DNA of 64,000 nucleotides. Source: Protonemura montana (Eukaryota > Arthropoda > Insecta > Plecoptera > Nemouridae). The notes under the pieces are model-generated. The model saw nothing but the letters and a program-made list of their open reading frames with translations. It searched no databases and had not been told where the DNA came from. The DNA is taken from contig OX387609.1 of NCBI GenBank assembly GCA_947568835.1, positions 9,687,660 through 9,751,659 of the forward strand. Direction: 5' to 3'. The translations under genes were made by a program, and so were the position numbers. Numbering within the stretch: position 1 is the first letter of the stretch; each line of letters begins with the position of its first letter. This document shows, in pieces, positions 1-17,201 of this stretch.

Positions 1-253
1 TCTAAGTTGAGTTATGGATGGTTATATTTTGCTATAAAATAACTTGCAAACAAATGGAATTTAACTGCTAACCTGTATTGCTTACAACCTTTAGACTTTC
101 ATACCATACACTTTAAAAAAATCCTACATATTTATTTGTTAAATAGTCTCTTAAATTAAAAAATATGTTTATATTGAGAATGATAGACCATGGTTAGTCT
201 TTTACCATAAATAAATGATTAGTTGATTATAATCCTTGTTCTTCCCTCAACAG

Positions 254-8424
<8,171 letters not shown>

Positions 8425-8755
8425 ATACTCTTGTCTTGTTTTATTTTTAATTAGAGTCGCGTTGATGGATGATCGCTTAGAGAGACTTTGAGATTCGTTT
8501 TTTTTTAATGTAATAGACTCTCAATACATTTTTCTTGTGTAAGTGAAGTGAATTGATGTGTTCACGAGTCGAGCGTACTACAGCTGTTCACAGCAGAGGT
8601 ATAAACAAAGAGATTATTTTGGTTTACCTTAAATGTGCCGTAAGGATGCATTCCTAATCGTCAGTATTTGCAAGATTTGGTTAGTTTTGTGAAAATTTCT
8701 AGCACTTCTGAATTTTCCATGTTGGAATTTGTTATATTAAATCTAGCGGGTGTCA

Positions 8756-8761
8756 AATAAA
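8756..8761 (+). promoter_or_regulatory. Candidate polyadenylation signal AATAAA of the ABC transporter
   Basis: AATAAA about 330 bp after the stop codon. Another AATAAA overlaps the stop codon itself (8420-8425) and is too close to be the likely one. Confidence 0.35.
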
Positions 8762-9087
8762 TACGGTTAGCTGCGCATTACGATGTTCGGGAAATCTGCG
8801 TTGATTCTGGGCACTGTTCACCAAATGACCGCTCTTGACCAACGAGTGATGATGAGAGTTAAGAAGATGTTTTCTCTGTGAGGCAATGACCACTACACAA
8901 AATAATAACTTTCATGATTTCAGAAACAGAAACAATCTCTGCTTATTTAATTTCAAGATATCATATTGTAATTACAAATTATTACTTTTTCGGTTCATTA
9001 TTGTCGATATCTATGTAGATACGGGCAATTACATTCAATTTTGTTATTTAATTTACTTAGTTTTATTCTTATTATTATTATTATTTA

Positions 9088-9517
9088 TGGTGTTTAACGA
9101 CGCACTGTTTTGACAACTGGCCCTGCGGCACTGGTCTAATGGCGTCGGTGAATGAGTGAATGATGATGAGGATGATGATGAACCTAACCTAGCCTAGAAG
9201 GGAGGAGGGGAAACCCGGTGCCGGCACGTAGCCTACTCCTGTCGAAGAGCTCCAAGGGGATCACCGGCTTCACGTCCCTTCCGAAGGACGGTACAACTCG
9301 AACAGCAGGATTCCTCCACAAATCCATGCTGTCGAGAGGTTGATAAGCAAGGCGAGTCAAGTTGCTGTACTAACTTTCATCCCTCCAACCTCTCTCCCGA
9401 ACAGAACTGGTCATGTGTATAATGGTCACCCATTCAATACCTGACTCAGCGCAGTGTTGCTTAACTTCGGTGATCTAACGAGAACCGGTGTTTCCAACAC
9501 GCCAAACCGTTCGGTTT
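9088..9517 (-). mobile_element. Full-length 5S-rRNA-derived SINE (about 430 bp)
   Basis: Read on the minus strand: a 5S-like head (GGCGTGTTGGAAACACCGGT, then GATCACCGAAGTTAAGCAAC, then GTATTGAATGGGTGACC), a roughly 250-bp unique body, and a 3' end AACAGTGCGTCGTTAAACACC running into AAT microsatellite. The head matches the A-box, intermediate element and C-box region of 5S rRNA, the pattern of the SINE3 class. It is the best copy in the window for defining the family. No flanking target duplication could be confirmed by eye. Confidence 0.88.
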
Positions 9518-10040
9518 AGTTTTATTAAAAGATGTTTTGTTTTTATAAAACAATAAACAAATTATTACTTTTACCATTATTACAAAATCACACAGGAACC
9601 GGTGTTTTCAAAACGCCACCTTAGACTTTATAAGAACTTTCAGTTTTGTTTTCCCCGAGCGTTTTCACTCAGAGAAACGACAGCGTATACCACTTCATGG
9701 TTCACCATGCGTTTAAAATATTCTTCGCCCAACCTTCAATATTTCAATTCTGCACGAAACGAGCCGACTTGAGTGAAGGTCTCGACCCATCGACTACTTC
9801 CGCTTGTTGTTAGTAGAAATTTAGATAGTGAGTCATTTGCTCTTCTCATTTTATCGACATTGACCTTGGTGGGTGGAGCCTGACCTCAAAAGCTGCACAA
9901 TGAATTTGCTTCAAGTAATCAACAGACTTAGTCTTTCAGTATTCATCGTAGAGCGTACTTCAGATCCAAGTAAAACCGTGACATTTATTCAAGTTAATTG
10001 AGCTTTTCATTGTTGTCGACAACCGCAAATCATTCACACT

Positions 10041-10991
10041 ATGGAGCAATTCGAAAAAGATTTAATCGAGTGGCAAAACAACAACACAGATTCCAGTACG
10101 CACACTCTGATCGCCGACGGGCTACCAGCGTACTTGGTCTTTCTCACCGTCACCGGCCTCCTCACAAACGGCGTCCTCGTGTACCTGCTAAGCAAAACAA
10201 ACGTGCGCAACAAGCCAAACGTCTTCATCTTAAATCTCGCCATCGCCGACCTTCTCATCGTATTGTTCCATCTGCCATTCGAAGCCGTGAAGTTCACCAC
10301 AATTCCACTGTACCCGTTCGGTGACTTCATTTGCAAGACGACGGAGGGCATCTACTGGGTCGCTCTGGGCGCCGCTGGGTTTTCACTGACGGCGCTCGGC
10401 ATACACTCGACGCTTGTCAGCGGCGAGGCGACGCAGCGAAGAGAAGTGAAAACAGACGTCGCCGTCGCCGTCGTTTGGACGCTGGCCGTCGCTTTCGCCG
10501 TTCCCACTATGATCATAGCAGAGGTCGCCGACACAAGCTACGGAAAGCATGAAGAATTGTTTTGTTTATCTTTTGCGTATGGTTTCCAGCTAATCGAAGT
10601 GATTATGCGATTGTTTGTGATTGTTGCAATTCCGTTGGCTGTTGTCAGTTGTTTTTATTTCGTTGCCAACCACAACAAAAACACAAAATCGCAAGACTCT
10701 TGTAAGTTGGCACTACTGATGCTTGTTTTCTGCGTGCTTTGCATCGTTCCCGGGTACACGACAGAGCTCTGGAACATTCGCAACTACAACGAGCACAATT
10801 ATTTCTGGAATTCAGTTCACATTTTCTTCTATTTTCTGCACCGCGCGTACCCCTGTCTGTGCCCGGTGGCGCTGTTTTGTGTCAGCGGTGCTTTGCGGCA
10901 ACTTTTCAGCCGACACTTGTTGTGTTGGTGTCGGTCAGATGGGCGGGAACCCGTTCCTGAGCGGGAACTTGCATTGCACCCTCTCGTCTAG
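10041..10991 (+). CDS. CCHamide/bombesin-receptor-like GPCR, divergent, no DRY motif (copy 1)
   Basis: Intronless 316-aa seven-transmembrane protein; the start is the first Met before a short N-tail with an N-glycosylation site (NNT). TM1 has the GLLTNGVLVYLL pattern, TM2 NLAIADLL, and TM3 begins YPFGDFICK with the conserved disulfide Cys. After TM3, where DRY should be, the sequence is HST, and the second intracellular loop is short. TM6 has VPGY in place of the CWxP region, and TM7 has CPVALF in place of NPxxY. The tail has a CWC palmitoylation-like motif and a REPVPERELAL end shared with the receptor at 13.3 kb. The fold is clear. Membership near CCHamide/bombesin receptors is inferred from TM3 and TM7. 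Signalling ability is doubtful without DRY and NPxxY. Confidence 0.85.
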   Translation: MEQFEKDLIEWQNNNTDSSTHTLIADGLPAYLVFLTVTGLLTNGVLVYLLSKTNVRNKPNVFILNLAIADLLIVLFHLPFEAVKFTTIPLYPFGDFICKTTEGIYWVALGAAGFSLTALGIHSTLVSGEATQRREVKTDVAVAVVWTLAVAFAVPTMIIAEVADTSYGKHEELFCLSFAYGFQLIEVIMRLFVIVAIPLAVVSCFYFVANHNKNTKSQDSCKLALLMLVFCVLCIVPGYTTELWNIRNYNEHNYFWNSVHIFFYFLHRAYPCLCPVALFCVSGALRQLFSRHLLCWCRSDGREPVPERELALHPLV

Positions 10992-12788
10992 GACTTTTCA
11001 GAGCGGGATAAGATTTGGAATAAAATGAACCGCTAGGTAAAATTTGACAAATTTAAAATTATTTGAATTTTGCAAGTATATACTTTCCATTGCGTGGTTG
11101 ACAAGGTTGAAATTGAATCATCCAGGTCAATTGATACCAAACCGTCCAAGACAAAACATTCTGGCGACCATGGTTACCGCTATAACAAACATTGAATTTA
11201 AAAGTGGTCAGTCTTTGTGCAAGTTTATTGTGCAGTTTATTATTTGTTTCTTAACCATGGTAGTAAAATTGCTTTAAAAAAAAAACACATTTTCCTGTCA
11301 AAAAAAAACAGCTTGAAAGAAAAATAAAAATAAAAAAGATTTGGTTTCGTAATAATCCATTTCTTGATGAAAATAAACCTTCATTTGTTCATTTTTAACC
11401 CAGGGTCTAAGAATTAGATTTTATTTTTCTGCCAATTTGTATGATGTGAGGTCTGATTTTACCAAAATCTCGCCTCCTATAGTTGAAGTGTTAGTTGAAA
11501 CTATTGCCATGACGACTTCCAATCACATGCAGTGCAATCCAGATGTTTCTGTGAGCTAGAGATCCAACTTATACAGTTGAACATTTTGGTAAAACCCGAC
11601 CTTATAGTCTTAAAAAGCACATAAATACAGATAAAAAATATAAAATAAGAGTAAATAAACGTAGCTTTATAGAATAGATGATAACAAGATAATAGATGCA
11701 TGATTGACAGCGAAGTATGTAAGAGGATGGCCATGAATTAGCATGATACCACCCGCTTCACGCAAACAATTGCATCATTGTAATCATCATAATGAGAATA
11801 AAAAGGTGTGCCATGTGGCCGAGTGAACAAACTCATTGCAGACAGCTGCTGTCCATGAGGTGCCATCACCAGAAGCCGCTTGAAGCCGCTCGTCAAGGCT
11901 GTTTGATCTGCGTCTTGATCTCTTGCAATTGTGTGTACTTATAATTAGTGTAGATTATTATTCTTATTCGTTGTGCATTTTCTTTCATCGCAATTGTCTT
12001 AGCTCGTGTTTTCTATTATTATTTACAGTGTTAGATTATAGTTATTTCATATACATGCATTACATGAATATTACATTCATTTTTACAATGTTATTCAATT
12101 TGTTAACTCAGAGTTGCGCTACAATTCTATCACACAGAATTATTGGAAGTCCTGCATGGACATTTTTTAACTTCCAATTTTTTTTGGAGCTGAAAAACTG
12201 GTAAAACTAGTCAAAATACATTTTTTTTTTTTTTAGTATTGTTTTACACTTTTATATATTTGGATGAGATAGGAAGCTGGCAAGAGAAGGAAGTATGGAA
12301 GGAGTTGGTGAATGAAAAAGTTTAAGTTAAAAGAGGAAGAAAAATGATTTGGCACAGTCAAGTCACATGCCATAAAATAAATGTTTTCTACCTGTTTTAG
12401 GTAATCGATGAAAAGTAAAATCGATAAAAAAAATAACTTGTGTGTTAATATTTTATTATTTTACTTATGTTGGATTCATCTTGTACCAAAAATGGCGACT
12501 TTTACACTAAAAAAAATCCCAATATATGATAACTCGATTGAACTCATTGATTAGAATCGATGGAAAATGTTTTGAAAGCAATGAAGATTATTATTGAATA
12601 CTGGACAGGTTTTGATTGACTGGTGGGAGAGAGAGCTTCTTGGCAATAAAGAGAGAGAGACAACACGCAGCTAAGAACAAGTGCACAGCGGTCAGACTTG
12701 TCAGTCACTTTCTAGCTTTGCTAGAGCGACGTTGGCAGATGTATTTTATCACTCCCAAATACGCGATGGCATTGACTGACCGGAACAT
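10992..12788. other. Intergenic, no gene seen; dispersed repeat pieces
   Basis: AT-rich. About 11490-11600 resembles 39060-39160. About 12250-12430 resembles 1020-1285: both end with a TTTTCTACCTGTT segment and GATGAAAA. These look like 3' pieces of dispersed repeats. Poly(T) occurs at 12221-12234. Short open frames here have no recognisable domains. Confidence 0.55.
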
Positions 12789-12796
12789 TATAAAAA
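12789..12796 (+). promoter_or_regulatory. Candidate TATA box for the second GPCR, with a 5' UTR intron
   Basis: TATAAAAA lies about 490 bp before the receptor ATG. A plausible donor (AAAAGTGAGCG, about 12908) and a strong acceptor (CTTTTTGCGCAG, ending 13261, 20 bp before the ATG) would make a roughly 350-bp 5' UTR intron and bring the promoter near. No transcript supports this. Confidence 0.4.
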
Positions 12797-13039
12797 CCCA
12801 CAAACATCCGCTTTTATCAACAAGTTTGGCACAAAAACTAAACAGTGATATGCTTCAGTGTTATTTGCTCGGTTTTTCTCTCTAGATTAAACGGAGCGTA
12901 GTTAAAAGTGAGCGAAAACCACGTGAATAGTGTCCAAATGAGCACGCGCTATGATTAAGTGTCACAGGTCCAGTTTACTCTTTACCGATTTTAATCTTTG
13001 CGTGTGTTAACTTGTGCATGGCTGCACATCAATAGTCCA

Positions 13040-13235
13040 TCGTTGCCCTTCTGGTACATATCCGCTTACGATAACATCTGGTACTGGAAATAGACCACGG
13101 GTTAAAATAGCTACAGTGCGTTATTGCAACTGGCATTCTCTGTACGCGCCGCTTGTGCGATCACACCAGTCTTACCACGCCTTCAGCTGTTGAAAACTCG
13201 CTTTAATTGTTGTAAAATACCGTGTTTTCCATCTA
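13040..13235 (+). repeat. Segment upstream of GPCR copy 2, duplicated at 15540-15735
   Basis: About 190 bp upstream of the receptor matches 15540-15735. Shared blocks include TATCCGCTTACGATAACATC versus TATCCGCTAACAATAACATC, and CCAGTCTTACCACGCCTTCA versus CCAGTCTTGCCACGCCTTCA, in the same order and spacing. It may be regulatory or intronic. Confidence 0.75.
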
Positions 13236-13281
13236 CTAAAAGAAGCTGACTTTTTGCGCAGTTTGAAAAAAAGGAGCAATT

Positions 13282-14313
13282 ATGAATATCACAATGGATA
13301 TGGACGACCACGAACACGAACTGTCATTTTTTAACAGCACGGACTTGACGAACTCGACAGCTCCAGAAGACATCGCTTATGAGGTAGAAAAATACTCGTT
13401 GCTTCTCCTAATTTTATTGGTCGCCATCGTAGGTCTCCTAGGTAATGGTACCCTAGTCTACATCCTTCGCAAACATTGTGCACGAAACGCCGAAAATACG
13501 TACATCTTGAACCTAGCCGTCGCCGATCTGGCCTTTATACTATTTTTCATACCGTTCACCGACTTGTACAAGATATTCTCTGCACACTACCCGTTCGGTA
13601 TTGTCACTTGCAAAATAACCGAGAGTATCGACGAGATAGCGTTGGGCGTCTCTGCATTTACTCTGATCGCGATGAGCGCGCACTCTGTGAGCAACAGAGG
13701 CGAAACAGAGGGCAGTCTCCGCAGCCGACGGTCGAATAGGAACGCCGTCGTCTCCGTCGCCGTCATCTGGTTGGTCGCCGTCGTCTGCGCTATTCCGACA
13801 TTGTGGTTCGCGGCAGCAATTGAGACCCCCGACCATGTCAACGGAGACATAACAATGTGCGTGTCGTCAACCAACGATATAATAGGCCTTGGACCGTTCA
13901 GGCTTTGCGTTTACTATTTGGTGCCTTTAGCAACGGTAGGGTTTTTCCTAACCGTCGCCCAATTGAACAGAACTAGCAACGCATCGAGTCTGGCAGTGAA
14001 AGAGTTTTCAAATCTGGTGTGTGTGCTGTTCACTGTTTATGTCGTCTTTTTCTCTCTAGACAACCTGACGTCTCTTCGCTTTATGATTTTTGAAACTGAT
14101 TACACCTGGTACTGGCACATTTTTCACTTGCTTGTTCACTACTGGACTTTTGTATACCGTTGTGCGAACCCGGTGGCGCTGTATTTTACGAGCGACACTT
14201 TTCGTAAGCACTTTAACCGGTTCCTGTTTTGTTGGTGTCGCGCGAGGAACCGGGAACCGGTGCCTGATCTCGAGCTGCCACTGCAAGGCACCGGGCAGAA
14301 TAATTGGTGCTAA
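13282..14313 (+). CDS. CCHamide/bombesin-receptor-like GPCR, no DRY motif (copy 2)
   Basis: Intronless 343-aa receptor in tandem with the one at 10.0 kb. The N-tail has three N-glycosylation sites (NIT, NST, NST). TM1 is GLLGNGTLVYILRKH, TM2 NLAVADLAFILFFIPF, and TM3 YPFGIVTCKITE with the disulfide Cys, followed by LGVSAFTLIAMSA. That last run closely follows CCHamide and bombesin receptors, where DRY comes next; here the residues are HSV. TM7 RCANPVALY keeps NPxxY. The C-tail has CWC and REPVPDLELPL, shared with copy 1. TM6 lacks the CWxP proline. Identity as a neuropeptide receptor relative is fairly sure; ligand unknown. The HS residues at the DRY site are shared with copy 1, so the motif was probably lost before the duplication. 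Confidence 0.87.
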   Translation: MNITMDMDDHEHELSFFNSTDLTNSTAPEDIAYEVEKYSLLLLILLVAIVGLLGNGTLVYILRKHCARNAENTYILNLAVADLAFILFFIPFTDLYKIFSAHYPFGIVTCKITESIDEIALGVSAFTLIAMSAHSVSNRGETEGSLRSRRSNRNAVVSVAVIWLVAVVCAIPTLWFAAAIETPDHVNGDITMCVSSTNDIIGLGPFRLCVYYLVPLATVGFFLTVAQLNRTSNASSLAVKEFSNLVCVLFTVYVVFFSLDNLTSLRFMIFETDYTWYWHIFHLLVHYWTFVYRCANPVALYFTSDTFRKHFNRFLFCWCRARNREPVPDLELPLQGTGQNNWC

Positions 14314-14699
14314 ACGGGGAAAATGCCAGTTCGTGTTTTTCTTGTAAGTTTTCACTTGGCACTTTTTTTTCTGTGAGTCGAATTAAAATTAGTGTTTTTA
14401 TACGTTTTAAGCATTTGAGAAGATTTTGAAGTTTAAGAAAACGCTCTGCCAAGGATAGGCTACCACAGATAGTCCACCGTAAAGGGGTGACCTGAAATCC
14501 CTTGGTAACCGAACCCCTCAAAATTCACTGCAAGGTTATATGAAGCGGAAATCTCCAGAAAATTCTTCCTTGGAAAACCCTCAGCAGATAACTGATTGTT
14601 GAAGACTCATCTCCTTGGTCACAAATCTGGACATTAGAAAACGGGTCCATAGTCTACTACACTAAAACATAATAAGTCATTGCAACCCTTACTTTTGTA

Positions 14700-14960
14700 T
14701 AGCGATGACTTACATAAGGGTATTTTGTGAAGGTACAATGCATTTTTGTACGCTTTTGTATTCTGACTGATACATTTATTACATTAAAAAATAACTATGT
14801 ACCAAATTAAAAACTTTACTTTTTTTTTGCGTGATTAATTTGTATTTGTCCCATATACCTAATCGACACCTGTACGTAACTCAAACACAAATAAAAGACC
14901 AAGCTGTTTCGGTGAATAGATGTAATTTCTGTAGCTATCAAAGAGCCATGTAAGTAGGTT
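14700..14960 (+). repeat. Segment downstream of GPCR copy 2, duplicated at 15768-16040
   Basis: About 260 bp matches 15768-16040 in order: AGCGAT, TTTTGT-AAGGTAC, ATTAATTTGTATT-TCCCATAT, CGGTGAA-AGATGTAATT. Together with 13040-13235 it brackets the receptor gene. The duplicate pair at 15.5-16.0 kb brackets nothing. Confidence 0.65.
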
Positions 14961-15539
14961 GTATCGCCTCCATCTTCTCTTCCTGGGGGATCCAGATACC
15001 TAACAAAATACTAGTTTTTATTCTTTAATTGGAGTTGGTAAAAACTGTTTTATTCACTAAAAAGATCTCTTTTAGTGCACATTTTCCTGAAAATCCACTC
15101 TAAAAAATGTATGTTAAACTGAATACAACTTATAGGGGAGGTTTTTCAGCACTTTGTTTGATAGTGTTAACAGATTGAAGACATTTTGTATCCACAGCTG
15201 CTACGAAAACTTTGATTTTTTTTCTTCTGAAAAACACCCAGAAAATCGCAACAACGCGTGAAACTATAAGTCAAAACAATATTTTTATTTAAAAAAAGCG
15301 TCAGTCTGTTGCCAATAGTGTGATGAGTCACCTAGTTTTTGTTTCGTCGCGATCGGATAAGTGGTTTGACCGATTAGTTGCATCCAGTAAGCCTAGATAT
15401 AGACCTTAGTAAGCACCCACTCTAATAGACCTGAGTAAGCTCCCAATACAACAACCTTAAAAATTTCAAACTTCGATCGTCTCTTAATTCTGCATTTCTT
15501 TCTCTAGAACATCAATTGAAAGATTTGTTAACAAAGCGT

Positions 15540-16040
15540 CGACCTTCTTGTATCCGCTAACAATAACATCAACTGGAAAAAGTTCGCGTATTAAAATAGC
15601 TTCAGTGTGTAATTGCACCTAATATACTTTGTAAGCCGCCTGCGCAATCATCCAGTCTTGCCACGCCTTCAGCTATTGATAGCAAGAAGAAATATAAGCT
15701 TGCTAAAATTCCTTTAAAATACCATGTTTCAGTATTGCTTGTTTTCACACACTTAATCAAAATAACTCAGCAGCGATAAATTGCAAAGAAATGTTTTGTA
15801 AAGGTACCATATTACCTTTTCTATGTCAATGTATTTCACAAAAACATTTTACCGAGGCTCATTTCAAATTAAATAACTCCTGTGTCTCACATGTTTAAAA
15901 CTGACTTCTTATTTAACTAATTAATTTGTATTAATCCCATATTACCAAAACCTATACTCAATTTAAACACAGATTATAAAATCGGCGTGCAAAATCGCGA
16001 CTGAGTGGTCTCGGTGAAAAGATGTAATTACAGCAGCGAT
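15540..16040 (+). pseudogene. Ghost of a third receptor unit: both flanks present, coding part absent
   Basis: The two blocks that flank the receptor at 13.3-14.3 kb recur here as 15540-15735 and 15768-16040, almost touching. In the intact unit they are about 1.46 kb apart. No receptor-like reading frame remains between or after them. The simplest reading is a tandem duplicate whose coding region was deleted. Annotated as a relic with moderate confidence because the match was made by eye. Confidence 0.5.
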
Positions 16041-17201
16041 AATAAATCTATTTAAATAATATTTCGTTCAAGTTGAATTGTTTAAAATCTCGTCAAACTT
16101 TTATCGTTTCTAGAATGTAAATTTATTACTTTAGAGCGACCATTGAAAAGGTGTGCTATATGTTATGATTCTTCTACAAAACTCAGGAGGTCCATGTTGA
16201 AAATGCAAAAATAAAGCTCTGCAAATTACGTTGAAAAGCGTAGAACTACAACCTGGAGCGCGAACAAAAAAGCGACTAAACAAAAAAACGCGTTTAAGTG
16301 ATTTTTTTCTGGCGTAATGTAAATGTGGGGCGTTTATGTAAAAAAAAAAACACAATCTTAATTCTTGTAAACCACAGGTTAAATCATGGTTCCTAACCTA
16401 AATCATATTCGTTGTTATATCTTTTATCCTTTTACATCATTTTAAATCCTTCGAATCCTTTTCTCTTGGTTTCTATTATCTGTGCTTGTAAATCTAGAAA
16501 ACTCAGCTCGCTCGCACTTTTCCTCTTTTCAGCCCTCGCCGAATTCTAAAAAGACAAACATTTCATTAACAACAATGCAGCATTCATGTTAAAATATACT
16601 CTACTGGTCCCAAAAATAACTTGCCATCAGCTTTGAGTTTACAAACACAGACAGAGAGCCAGCGATCATGTATAATTTTCTGCTGAGCAAACTAGCCGGC
16701 TACACGTTTTATCGGTGGATGACACTCGATGGCGCTAGCGGTCACACATTTTTTTAACAAACCTCCACGAATATACAATAAGGACTCAAAACATCGATGC
16801 ATGCACATAGCACTAATGAAGGTTAATTGAGCGTTAACCAGTCTTAAACGCGAGTAATCTGAGAGCAATACAAAAATGAACAAAACGACAGTGACTCTAT
16901 CTAGTAGCATCTTTAATTATTGTCGGTAAATTAGTCATTTGGCAGCAATTTTTCGAAAATAAAGCGTTCTGGTATCACGATATCAGCTTGCAACAAGGTA
17001 ATGCAGGTCTTGCTCAATCCCTGTAACCACATTGCTGTGGTATCTAAAGCTGCCAAAACAGGACGCTTGCAGGAAACCAAGCATCCTGCTAGTGGTCTAT
17101 AGCCATTCCTGGAGCTGTGGTGCTTGACAATCTCTCCCAAAGGTTCCCGAAAGTCGCGTGTGTTGAGCTCGTGAGTCCTCCGTCTCCCGGTCGACAGCGT
17201 C

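Larger units (their letters stand above)
8425..10040. other. Intergenic: 3' UTR, one SINE, no gene seen
   Basis: Contains the presumed ABC-transporter 3' end and one full-length 5S-derived SINE (9088-9517). The remainder is AT-rich. I see no coding signal or other structure apart from short AAT-type microsatellite sequence next to the SINE. Confidence 0.6.
14314..17201. other. Intergenic between receptor and protease, including a coding-less duplicate of receptor flanks
   Basis: Holds the duplicated flank blocks at 15540-15735 and 15768-16040 and AT-rich sequence without coding signal. About 16575-16880 resembles stretches at 29085-29175, 49050-49160 and 60570-60620 and is probably another dispersed repeat. 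An open frame opposite to the protease first exon (16931-17290) has no recognisable domain. Confidence 0.55.
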
